DNA of 64,000 nt, taken from contig OZ037765.1 in assembly GCA_964035545.1 (NCBI GenBank), positions 9,666,698 through 9,730,697 on the forward strand, given 5' to 3'. Each line of letters opens with the position of its first letter. The first letter of the stretch is position 1. A model generated the notes under the pieces. That model was given only the letters and a program-made list of their open reading frames with translations. It was not told the origin of the DNA and made no database searches. This document shows, piece after piece, positions 51,720-63,700 of this stretch. Source of the stretch: Bugula neritina. Taxonomy: Eukaryota; Bryozoa; Gymnolaemata; Cheilostomatida; Bugulidae. The position numbers were made by a program, and so were the translations under genes.

Positions 51720-52763
51720 GTAAACATAGCAAGTAATAAGAGACTATTCAGGTTTTGCCATAACAATTAACTGAGTTGAACCCTGCCAAATGTGTTGTAC
51801 TAATGGTGTTACTATTTTTGATAATCTCTCCCCACTGTTCCAACCAAAGGTATTAACACATACAACAAGTCCAACGTTTTAAACTCTGGTCACCCTGTCA
51901 TGTACTATATATTTCCACTGCATGAGAATGCTACTTCTCAGATTGAAATTTCTTTAGGGTTATTTTGTTCCATACTTCTTGTACTTGACAATTTAATGCT
52001 TATTACAATTATCCTTACAGCATACATGCATATATTGGTTCTATTTTCAAATTACTGCAGTGGTATTTAAGCTATAATACTTATTTGGTATATGAGTATA
52101 TCACATAATAATTATAAAATAATGTAAGATAAAAAGTAGAATTTTCACCTCTCCTCTCAACTTTATTAAGCATACATTGTGATTTGCTTGATATATCGTG
52201 GGTAGCTTAAGAAAGTTTCAAAAGAATGACTTCATCTCCAATTTTATACCGTAGTTTATTTGTGATATTATGTTTACTTGGCTACAACTATCTAAATCAA
52301 AGCACTAGATGTAAAGCTCGTAATGATCCATTAGTACATCAATCAATCAACCCTTTACAATAACTAGAAGCAAGTTTGTAGAAATCGGACTCTTTTCTAC
52401 TTGTGCAGACGAATAGTTTTGATCCTGGCACATATAACTGAAGTGGTCTATCCATATTTTTATAGCAGTGTTGCAATAAATCACCACTCTTGGTGAATTG
52501 CTGATAGTGGCAAAATATTCACTTAGCATTAAAACATACAAGTGCCATTGGGGGGAGTTGTTACACGATGATAACTTCAACAGAAGCCACTTGTGATAAT
52601 GGAGGTGCAATCTATTTGCTGGCACAAGATAATTCCTACATTTTATTGCTGCTGGTTTAATGAGATTAGTCGAGTATAGTTATTAAAGGGAACAGTCTGT
52701 TTCGAGCTGGAGAGCTGTTGAGGAGCTTGTAATATAAAGTTAGTGCGACACCTCAACACAAAT
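51720..52763. promoter_or_regulatory. Region between M13 modules A and B
   Basis: About 1 kb of AT-rich sequence with no M13-like exon on either strand and no other supported gene. It must hold the promoter and leader of module B if B is transcribed from its own start. The open stretch on the - strand at 52347-52625 shows no family resemblance and is not called. Confidence 0.55.
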
Positions 52764-55700
52764 ATGTCGGACGGCGTTTTCTCTACAGCAAAATCTAGTG
52801 AAAAGTACACTATAGGAAAGTTGCAGCTCATGAAAACTGAGCTTATTCTCTGTGTTATTGGTTTGATAAGCTTGATCATACTAATAACAGTTGCTATACT
52901 TTTGGGAGCCGGCATTGGAAGCCAAGATAAAGAAATAGAAGAGACATCAATCAACATTGTTGTACCAAAAGAGTGTCTTGAGCCACAGTGTCTTGAAGCT
53001 AGCAGCACATTAGTGTTGCTTCGTAACACAAGTGTTGACCCTTGCAATAATTTTTATCAATATGCCTGCTCAAGTAAAATATGGTCGACAGAAAGATTAA
53101 AGCCAGACGAAAGAGAGTTTTCTACGTTGCATCAGCTTGAAGAAGAGAATGAAGAAAGAGTGAGAAATGCTTTGGGTTCACCAATCAGAAGGTCTGTTGA
53201 ATGGTCTGCAGAGTTAAGGATGAAGAAGTTTTATCAGTCTTGTTTGAACACATACGGCAATTCAGCAGAGGGTCCAAAAGATTTTATGGAAAAAATACTC
53301 ACCCCTGCTGGTGGTTGGTACATGATCAACACTATGGACGAACAGCAGTATGATATCACTAATGCGCTCACAAAAGTGCACAGTAACTTTTGGCTCACGA
53401 GCTTATTTAGTGTAACAGTAGCTCGTGATGACCTTTATAATCAACGAAATATACTTGAGGTTAGTGTATATGAAGTCGACTGTCAACTATTCTATAGTTT
53501 TCAATATTTTTTTAAAGCTGTTTATAAAAATATCATTTCTTACAAATAGATCGGACTTGGTGGGCTAACTCTCAGATGGTGGGATTACATTGGTACAACC
53601 TCAAAACACCAAAAGGTAGGCCATGTAGCTTATAACTTTATAGTTCTCCATAAAATAAAGTTGCAGCAGAATAATTAAGTTCTAATTAAAATTATTGCTT
53701 CCAATAAACATAGAAATAATGGTTATTCTAAACTTGGGTTAAATAATTTCTTGGGCTAGGTATTTATTATGAAACATTTCTTGTATAAGTTTAAACAAAC
53801 ATATTTTTAAAATATAATAAACCATATACATATGCCTTCAAAAGCATGCAGTAAATATTTATATCATATTAACATTATCCATAAAGTGAACATGTATTTC
53901 CTATATCATAGCATATAATTGTCACTTATATTCCTTTTGCTATTACACTATTGCAAAAATTGAAGATATAAACAATTTTTTTTAAATATTTATAAACTCA
54001 TGCACTCACGCATAAATATTTTCTCCCAAATATTTATATTTATTCATTTATTACAAACCCAGTTTCTACCCTTGTAGACTAATTTGTGCAAGTGATCTTT
54101 AGTTGCTTTAAAAACTATTTTAATGAGTAGGTAGCTAGCAACTCCAATGAACTGTTTCTTTTTGTCAATTTGCAAGACATGTTATGGGTTTACGGTGTTT
54201 CATGCTTAGCTGTTTGAAGACACAAAGAAATTCATGCGAGATGTTAGTAAACTTTTGATAAGAGACTCTGGTGAAGTTAGCGATGAAGCTCAAATTTCCC
54301 GATTATCTAATGAGTTTGCAGAAGATGTGTTTAACTTTGAGCAACAACTTGCCAACGTAAGTAAAGGTTATTATTCAAATTTTTAGAATTAAGTCTAAAT
54401 ACATATCTTAGAAAAGTTTCTATAGTAAGTAGATGAAAATAAACGGTCTTTTCATCTATGTATTTACAGGATAAACTGCTTTCATATTGTTGAGAATAAA
54501 ATTATTGTAGGATAGAACACTGCAAAATAGTATACCAGTAAGATGCGTGCTAAAAATCACACATCACATATTTATATTTATTTTTCTACTTAATCTAGTT
54601 TTATAACCTTATACACTTACAGATTCTATTTTATAATTTTAGTTTCACTTTAATGAGAAAAAATATGCATCAATAATTTGCTGCAGGATTTTAAATTTGT
54701 ATTAAAAAACCTGCAACACCCTTGCATGGTGCAATTTTAGTCTTTCAGCATAAAAAAACTTATGACAACAATCAATTTTGTCAATAAATTAGGAGTTATG
54801 TTCTTTTTCTCTTCAGACAACTTGGTATACTTTGCCATCTGATGACCCTCATGCCCATGAAAACCGTGTGACTGTCAGCAAGATGAATGATTTAGCTGAT
54901 GAAGTTAGTAAGATTTAATTTGCTACATCATAACAATGTGTACATTTCATAATTCAGTGTTTTTTTGTTTCACCTTATTCTACCCGTGCACAGGTTATTT
55001 ACACGTGGTCTCTAGAATTAGACAAATAAAGAAATAGGAAACAGTTCTATATACACATGATGTAATAATGTTTAAACTATATATTACTATGCAATATTTA
55101 AAGCAAACTTTCCTAAAAAACTTGCTTCCCCTGCGTGAAGTTTCCTTAGCTATTTAGTAATATAGAATAATGAGTTCGTTTTTTAATTTTTTGTACCTAC
55201 CAGAATAATTTCTGATGGCTAGCCTTTGTGTAATGTATAGCAATATGCTGATAATATATAGCAATACGGTAGTGATAAATGGTGTTCGTAAATTTTTTAT
55301 ACATTGCAGTTTGATTGGGAAGAAATCATAACAGAAATGTTTGACACAGCAAGGGTCAATGGAAATACTAAGATTGTTCTGTTGGAAAAAGAGTTCTTGG
55401 GGAAACTGAATGAACTAATCAAGAATTTACCTGAAAAGAAAAAGTTTGTATTACACCACTTTCTGCAAACTACTTTAGAAGTCTAATTCAATATTATATT
55501 TGTTGCAATTAAAAATTGATCTGTGATCTGGAATTGGTAGTTTTAAATTGAAATATGAGCTCTGCAATAACATATGTTATTGTATAAAAAAGGCCATAGC
55601 CTTTTCTGACTTAGTTAAAAAAACACAAAATCAGCATTTTGCTTTTATTTTTCAAGCTTATCATGAAGTTTCTAAAAGAATAATTTTTAAGCTGAAAGGT

Positions 55701-58700
55701 CTAAAATTTAAATTTTTGCTCATAGACTATAAAAAACTCTATTTGTGTCCTGTACAATCTTCTCCTATATTGTCTTCTATATGACATATATGATGTTTTA
55801 ATTGAATAATATATTGCAAATGTTCGGCAATTGAACCTTCTACATACATGGTACACAAAATATTTGAACATATAGTACTTTACATGCAATATGATACTTT
55901 ACATTTACAGAACGCTAAACAATTACTTTACATGGCGACTGATGCTGGGCTTTGTGACAGATCTGGGTTGGGAGTACGTGCACGCTAACAGAGAATTCTG
56001 GGTAGCCAGGACTGGTCTTGCAGAGTTTACAGGCATTCCAAAGTACTGCTTCAATAAAGTTAAATACCACTTCAGTGAAGGGCTTGGTGCTCTATACATT
56101 AGGGATCACCTTTTAACCAATGACAAGGCTACAGTAAGTTTTCACTTAATTATAAATGCTCTGTCATGGCTACCACATTGGTCTTATTATACTACTAAAC
56201 CTTCAATATTATAACTTAGTTTCCTATATTTGGTATATATGAAATTTACTAGATATTACTATTTTACATACTTTGATGGTTTTATTTTTCAGATACTGTG
56301 TCCAACTTATTGAAAAAGCAAATTTTCAACCAAATTAAATCAACTATTCCAAAATTTATTAGTAATTATAAACAAAAGTATATTTTCATGCAGGTTGATA
56401 CTTTCTAGTAATGGGTTCTGATATTCTGATTATATTACTCTTAAAGATGTTTACATTATATGCTAAGAAGTGTCTGTAAGGCTATTGATTTAATTTAAAC
56501 TGAACAATGCTCATGTGTATTACATTGCAATAATGCCAAAATAAACCTGGGCATACGGTCTCAAATATAATGTAATGTAATTATGCATGTTGAATTCTAA
56601 AAACCAGCCATAATATTCGAATAAGACAGATTGTTTACAAATTTAATAAATCTCACAGATAGATAACCTGGTGGCATATCTCAAAAGAGGTCTGCAAGAT
56701 AGACTCAACAAACTTACATGGATGGAAGAAAAATCTAGAAGAATTGCAATAGAAAAAGTAAAACTGATAGTTGACAAAGTGGGCTACCCTTCATGGATGA
56801 CAGACAATGATGTTATTGACCAGCAGTATTCCGAGGTACAGAGTATAATTTACCATGTATTTTTGTATCACACACTGGGTGTTCACAAGACCTAGCTTAT
56901 AAGTAGGATGAAGTCAAGGCATTCAAGGCAGTTCATGGTGTAAACAAACCTCTTCCAAGTCCAAGTTGAAAAATAATTTCCCCCACTGAGATTCGAACCC
57001 GAGACCTCTGGCTTGTAAGCAAGTGTGCTAAGCATTACCCCACGGAACCACTGGGTAAACTCTTCACTACACAAGTCAAGCCAATAAATCATTTACATAT
57101 GCTCCAACTATTTTCAATTGAATTACAATTATGCTTGATCAAGTATATACATAAAATGCATAATATTGTAAAGATTTCTATGTAATTAAGAAAAATTTAG
57201 CGGCTTAAATAAAAAATGAACTTGTAGCTCAATGTCTAGCTATTTTGTGATTAATACTAATTTATGATTAATTTTGCAGTTTCAGCTCACATTTGCAACA
57301 TTTAGGAGCAGTAGTGAAGATATTGAGATAGCTAATTTCTTTAATCTTATTGCTAAATTTTGGTTTGAAGCGAGGGTTAAAATTCCCTCGAGAACATAAC
57401 TTCTTATGCTACATTTCTAATCTAAAACTCGGGCTTTTCTCAATTTCTCCATTATTGCACCTAACTTCATGATGCAAAAAGTTTATCTCGTAAGTTTCTG
57501 TTAGTGCTAAAAACTTAGTTATGTAATATAACAGTCTGATATGGTAAGATGTCAAAGTCTTGTAGCATGCCATATTTTTCAAGTACTTGTGTCAGTGTGA
57601 CATCTACCCAACTTTGGTATTTAGAGTACGTTTTGTGTTTTCAGTAAAGATCACTCAAGAAATTGCAACTACATTATTTTTTATGCCGAAGAAATTTGTT
57701 TAAATGATAATTTAAATTATAATTTAGAAATTCATGTAAAACCACCTATACCTGTAACATGTTTTATGCTAACATAGGTGAAAATTGAAGAAGATCAGTA
57801 TCTACAAAATCTAATAGAGATTGCTGCTTTTGAGAAAGAGAAGGCCAATCAGCTGTTGATGAAGGGAGAAGACACAAGCAGATGGAGACTGAATGTAAGT
57901 TAGGGCTGTATAATTCCAAGTACAAATATTTGCATAAATAAAACACTTATTTGTTTTAATTTAATTTTTGCTTACAGCTGTAAAATATTTTTAGGTTTGG
58001 GAAACTGGTGGTGGTTATGATCAATGGTGGAATGAAATCTTAATTACGGCTGGGTTGTTGCAGTGGCCTATCTATGCCAGGAATTTCCCTAAATATTATA
58101 ACTTTGGCGCTTTAGGTATCACAGTAGGACACGAACTCATACACGCTGTGGATGAAATTGGTATGTTCAATTATTACACCAATATTTACCGTGACTCGTG
58201 TGGTCGACACAGAAATTAGTGCGGCATTTGATAAATGTATTGCTGCCATATATACCACTGGTAAAAAATAATTTAAGCTTGGAGTTGTGATACTACATAA
58301 AATATTAGACTGTGAATTATTTATCTTTGGCTAGTTAGTAGCATTCAAATACACTTTATCTTTGTTCTGTTTGTTAGCAAGTTACTATTTTGATAAAATA
58401 TATAGCATTCAATTTTTAATCTAATATGCTCAGTTTAGGAAGGTGATATTATGCTATTCACTCGAGCTTTTAATGCATGGAGTGCAGCACTAAAGAGTGT
58501 GTGCCAAGTTGCTGCACAGCTGGGCTTTTTTTTAAAGTGAATCAATTTTCGACTTTATGCAATAGTAACGTAGCCATTTCAATAGCTTATCTTGATGTGT
58601 TAGAAAATTGTGTAAGAGTAAAGAAAAAGTTATAAGAATTGAAAGTGAAAAAAATTTCTAAATAACATTTTGATCAACCAACAACAACAGTTCATTTTTT

Positions 58701-60182
58701 TACATTTTTCATTCACAATAAGCTTGAAAATTTAATGATGGTAATAAAAACATTTTTATATCTTGTGCATATTATTTAGATGCAAAAAATCTGACATAAA
58801 TGAGTTCTTTAGGACTTTGCCATGAACTTTTTTATATGTTTAGGAATTTTTGTAGGAATTATGTGCTATTAAATCTATAGTTTAGCAACCGTGTCCCTAA
58901 TAATGTAGCACTTTTTGACTGCTTTACTGAAAAATTGACTCACAAATGTGGTTATGCCATTTATATAAACAGATGCTATGTATTTATGAAGAAATGTCAA
59001 ATAGAAATATAGTATTGTAGTAAATGATTACATTTTTAATACGCTTTATTTGATCTAACAGGTGGTTATTATCTACCAAATGGCACATATTTTGATTGGT
59101 GGACTACTAACACTACTACCAATTACAACAAACGAAGAGCTTGTTTAGAAAACCTTGACCTCAAAGCTGGACCTTACCAAGCTACTCCAGACTCTGAAAT
59201 TAGACTTGTAGGTTTGATCAAGCCTTGCTTATTAGATACTTATTTGTTTATGATGAGATGAAGCGACATTTGGTTGTGCTAGCTCTGGTACATTTGGATA
59301 TATTATTTTTTAGATAAGAATTGATGGTACCTATGCTGCAAGAGAATTGACAGCAGAGATGGCTGCTATAAGAATTGCATACAATGTTAGTTTGTTTGTC
59401 TAACTTGTATTTATTAAAGGGACACAACATTTTATATCTTTAGATTAAGTATTTTACCACCAGCCAACTTGCTATGTTATTTAAGAAACTGTGTAAACCA
59501 GAAAACACTGCAGGCAAATTTAAATTAGACTAAACCTGTTAACCATGGCAACTAGTTCATAAGTTGATAACCAGCATTCATTCACTCTTTAAAATAAAAA
59601 GTGCCACAGTTATATAATCTTTATTAATGGCTTTTAATCTTAATCTAGTGAATGAACAAATGAAAGGCCAGATTTTGAATTCCATGCAAATATTGGTAGG
59701 CTTATAAAGACTGGGTAGCTGACAACTCCGAAGAGAAAAGAGCACCAGGTGTTGGGCTCACTAATGAGCAGACTATGTTCCTAGCATACGCCCAAACCCA
59801 GTGCTTTGTAAGACGTGATGACTATTCTATAAGCAGAGCCGAGAGACAAATAATACCAGAAGACATTCGGTAGGTTTTAAAAAAAACAAAATAATATTAA
59901 TTATTCCCACTCTGCCTTAACCAAGCAGCATGCTTTTTAATTAAGATTTGTCATGAATTTATTTCTTTGTATAGTAATTAGGATTGTTAATCTAATACAA
60001 ACATAAACTTATCAAAGCAACTATATACCCATGCTAGGTATTAAAATTGGTATCATTATAGAAATTTCATTTGATGTTTTAGGTTGAATGCAGCTTTGGC
60101 TCATACACCAGAGTTTGTGAAGGCATTCTCCTGTGATGCAACTACCAACATGCATGCTACAGACAAATGTGAAGTGTTCTAA
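52764..60182 (+). CDS. M13-family (neprilysin/endothelin-converting-enzyme-like) zinc metallopeptidase, module B plus catalytic exons
   Basis: A type II membrane ectopeptidase of the M13 family, which cleaves small peptides outside the cell. Thirteen exons: 52764-53459, 53550-53615, 54210-54356, 54817-54903, 55310-55443, 55911-56133, 56659-56835, 57778-57894, 57995-58160, 59062-59207, 59314-59385, 59700-59869, 60083-60182. They sum to 766 codons plus stop, typical of M13. The start is ATG 52764; the frame upstream begins only with GTG. Module B is a single 232-codon exon with a signal anchor (about residues 25-50, LILCVIGLISLIILITVAIL) and cysteines CLEPQC and DPCNNFYQYAC. The catalytic part has HELIH (58130-58144, about H595) and RELTAE (59341-59358), and ends CEVF. 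The exon 55310-55443 donor (AA|GTTTGT) is weak but is the only one found that keeps frame. A polyA signal AATAAA lies near 60383. Confidence 0.92.
53616..55910 (+). other. AT-rich introns of the M13 gene
   Basis: Apart from its small exons (54210-54356, 54817-54903, 55310-55443), this stretch is AT-rich intron. The introns 53616-54209 (594 bp), 54357-54816, 54904-55309 and 55444-55910 contain no ORF, RNA gene or transposon that I can support. Confidence 0.65.
56873..57056 (-). mobile_element. tRNA-derived SINE in an M13 intron
   Basis: Read on the - strand, 57048-56981 resembles a tRNA head. It begins GTTCCGTGGGGTAATGCTTA (an A-box-like region), has an anticodon-loop-like CTTACAA and contains a perfect B box GGTTCGAATC (56999-56990). 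The T-stem pairs poorly, as expected for a SINE and not a working tRNA. About 100 bases of unrelated tail follow. The 8-bp direct repeat CACTGGGT at 56873-56880 and 57049-57056 flanks the element exactly at the tRNA 5' end and at the tail's end, and looks like a target-site duplication. The element body is 168 bp. It lies antisense in the intron between exons 56659-56835 and 57778-57894. No second copy was seen in this window. Confidence 0.75.
57995..59385 (+). CDS. M13 zinc-site exons with altered family motifs
   Basis: These exons carry the metal site of the M13 enzyme. GITVGHELIHAVDEIG contains the zinc motif HExxH. RELTAEMAA aligns with GENIADNGG of neprilysin: the zinc-ligand Glu is kept (59344-59346), but the Asp of ExxxD is Glu (59356-59358). 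The substrate-backbone motif NAFY expected ahead of HExxH is absent: the aligned segment is GGGYDQWWNEILITAG, where neprilysin has VNAFYSSGRNQIVFPAG. FPAG is ITAG here. The extreme C-terminus is CEVF, not the usual CxxW. The exons are intact with good splice sites, so this is divergence and not decay. Activity is plausible but specificity is probably changed. The 901-bp intron 58161-59061 holds nothing else recognisable. Confidence 0.75.
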
Positions 60183-60746
60183 TGGCTGATCAAAGATTCT
60201 AGTTCTACGATTGACATTTTTGTCATGTTTTTTATGCATAATACTCCAGTTTATAATATATTCATTGACAATCTGTATCAATTATCATAATCTATAGCAA
60301 TAACTTCTCGTTATTTGCAAGCAAAGTATGATCATATTTATATTATTATTATTCTTTTACTTATTACTAACTGTAAATTTTTAATAAATATGCAAATGGA
60401 ATTATATATGACTTTTATAATCAACTAATTAGAGCCAACAAATGTTAAAATAAAATAATTTAACTCCTTTTATTTGGGTACTGAACCAAATTTTTAAACA
60501 GCAGACAAAAAAACTGTGAAAATTCAGACTAGCATACAATCTAAATTAGGCTGCTGAGCAGTAATAATATTTGAAATACTATTAAATTTTATTTCTATAT
60601 GTTCAAAGATGTTAAAAAAGCAAGCTGATTTTTCTACCTGGTATATCTGAAAAATGCATATAAAATCAAGATAATAGTTTACAGCATTTACAAGGTGAAT
60701 TAAATAATATGAAAATAATGTTAGCCATAGCCAAATGTCTAAAAAT
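60183..60746. terminator. Convergent 3' ends of the M13 gene (+) and CYLD (-)
   Basis: 564 bp lie between the two stop codons of these tail-to-tail genes. The M13 polyA candidate is AATAAA near 60383-60388. On the - strand, CYLD candidates are read from 60593-60588 and from about 60474-60469. The remainder is AT-rich 3' UTR with nothing else. Confidence 0.65.
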
Positions 60747-63700
60747 TCAATATGACCGGGCATCTGGGTTAATATAGAAGCAGATATAGCCATCTTTGAC
60801 AAGACGGCGAATAAGATCGGGTGACGTCTTCATATCATCATATGCATCCACCAACTTCTTTCTAAAGTCAACAACTTCTCTTACTTTTGGGATGTTACTA
60901 TTTGTTGAGTCTAGAAATACACCAAAATATGTTAGCAATATTATAGATTCACCATTCACCGATCTCTTTACAGCTTGGAGTATACGCATAATGTTACAAT
61001 TTTTCAGATTTTCAATAAAACATATTACGTATGCAATGATGAAAGAACAAGCAACATTCAAATATGAACTGTAATCAATGAGTGCCTAAAACTGTGGTGC
61101 TTTGCTTAATTTTCAACTGTAGGACAGCAAATACAAGAGAATGCTTGTCAATATGTAAAACCTTAGGCACATTCTGAAAAACAAGTTGGTTTTGAACCCA
61201 ACTCCCAAATACATTGTTGACATTGCAATACCTTTTACTAATTAGTGTGTATAACTGAAAATATGATAAAACCAAATAGCTTGATGGACCAGCTTGTTCA
61301 AATAATTATAAATTCAACTAAAAAGTTTTCAAGCTGACATAAACGTCTGCAAATTACCTTCTCTATCAGCCATACTGTCGAAAAACAACCAGCGGGCTTT
61401 TTTGGTTGTGTTTGAAGCCACGAAAGTAACATAATGAGACGTCTCGATACAGAGAACAGCGGCTAGTCTGAGCTCACACTTTGCATCCTGTATGCATTCC
61501 TCGTCAGAATTCTCACCTCTCTCTGCCCCCCTAGATCTCCTGTCCTGTTTGACCGTACGGTTAATATGACGAGGTTTATGGTGGTTTCGCTGCTCATGCT
61601 GGTGATACTAAGATGAAGAGAGTATAAGCTATGCTTCTTAACATCAAACTTTATGCAGTCATTCATAGCAACAGAATCTGATCAGAACTGCAGAAAATAG
61701 CTCTTTACAGCTATTATTTAAATGTTTAATAATAAAATACCATATCATATAAAATGCAATTAATTATACAATAGTTTATTGAGTGTATTTGAATTTAAAG
61801 TGGAGACACCTGAAATATTAAAATGATTAGAAAAATGACAAAAATAAAGAAGATTTCTTACCCCGAATGCGCAATCTTCACAGAACGATGCAAGAGATAT
61901 TTTGTTCTGCTCTTTATAGCATTCATAACACTCATGGGCTGCTGGCTTTGAGCAGACAACACATTTCTGCTTGGCTAAAAGACAACGGAGTTATTGTTCC
62001 AATGCTAGAAAATTTGAAATCTTACTAACTGCACTTACTTATTTGTTGTCTTACTACTATCAGTAGCTGAAAAATAAATTCTGAGTTTCACAAATTTACT
62101 TCAAGTGAAGACCACAGTGTGTTCAGATTACTATTCATAAACCATTTAACTATTGTTAATTTGTGTACATACTTCCACTTAGCAAATCTGTAATGTCTAG
62201 CTCTGGACTGGGGAACACCATGTCGTACATTTTGAAATCTTTTCCAAACCGTGGCAAATGAACTATCAAGTATGGCGGAATCTGTAAAGTTAAAATTAAG
62301 AATATTTGTATATATAACAACTTCTGAGTAACTTTGCCATGCAACCAATTATGCATTAGCAGCAAAGTACAGGCAGTTTGCGATCTTTCATTTTTGAAGT
62401 ATTGAAAGTTAATGCTAGTATATCCAGTATCCACTATCTGTGTTTGCAGCATCACATTATTACTGTATAAATAACTGTTCAAGTTGTAGGCTTGTATGCT
62501 GATTAAGTTTAAATCTAAACTACAGCAACAGTTAGACCCAGTTATTGAGTATTCATAATCGTTATTAATGATTTTCTGAGCCTTTACATTTGAAGAAACT
62601 TTCATATTGACATCAGTGATTCAGCAGGTATAACTATATGTTGATCCATTTAATACAGGAAAAACAGCTGGCTTCTTATTTGGTGTGTGTTTTGGCATAA
62701 AAAATGTTGGAACCGTTACAAAATGTTTGAAAAAAAACCTTGTATAGTACAGATACTATTCTCAACCCAAATTAATCTCTTTAATTAATTTTTAAAATTT
62801 TGAAATTAGATTTTGCACCTTTCCACTTATTAAGTTGTCAATACTTTACTGCATAGAATATGCAATAAAAACGCTAAAAAATTAAAAATAAAATTGGCAT
62901 TAAACTTATCAAACAGAATTGTAAAGCTTCAAAAAGTTACCAGTGACTACCTCCATTAAACAATGTTATTTGATGTACCTACAGACCAGTCTTTTTTGGA
63001 TAAAAGTATACATACATTCTTTTACCAAGAAAACAATACTATAACAGCTGATGACAATACATATAATATGTCAGGGTGCAATGTGCAATGTAATTAAGCA
63101 CCTTGGCAAATTTGAAAGCTTCCTGTAGACAGTTTCGCTCCAGCAACTCCTGAACTGTAGGAAATTTGAAGCTATAGTCTTTATCAGCCAGTAGATGAAA
63201 AAGGTGTGAATCTGAATCGTTACTACAAACATAAACACACTCATTTAAATGAACTTTTAAAAACAATTGTTGTACATACTTCTGTACATACTTACAAAAA
63301 CTGGTTTTCTGAAATAACTCAGAATATGCAAAGATAAAAACTGTCAGAAGTGAGAGAGTGGTAGGATAAATCTAACCTAAGAAAAATCGGAGGTTCTGCA
63401 TTGAGCACATCTACTAAAAGAAGGTTGAGAAACTCCTCAGGATCTTTTTCCTCTCCTCTCAGACCTTTGACTGATCCAATATCATCAAGTAGGCTTCTGA
63501 GCTGATGCATGGCCAGCTTAGACACTAGTCCATACCTGTATTGGAAGACAGCTGTGGATATCTGTGCATGTGAGAGTATTTGTTATGTTTAAATTCTAAT
63601 AACAATTTAGCTTTTTGAAATTTTGCTTTCTCAAATTATTTTTAAAAAAGTAACTTGAAAAAGAGTAATAGTATATGCCTAATTTGAACATACAAAACAA

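Noticed and set aside
56981-57055. Functional tRNA gene on the - strand
   Set aside because: The B box is perfect, but T-stem pairing is poor and the tail plus flanking duplication point to a SINE.
60796-61074. 92-codon + strand frame over the CYLD last exon
   Set aside because: Shadow of CYLD, whose C-terminus on the - strand matches the family.
62041-62070. Possible CYLD micro-exon between 61974 and 62173
   Set aside because: An 18-base in-phase candidate exists, but direct joining of the flanking exons already gives a continuous, homologous frame.
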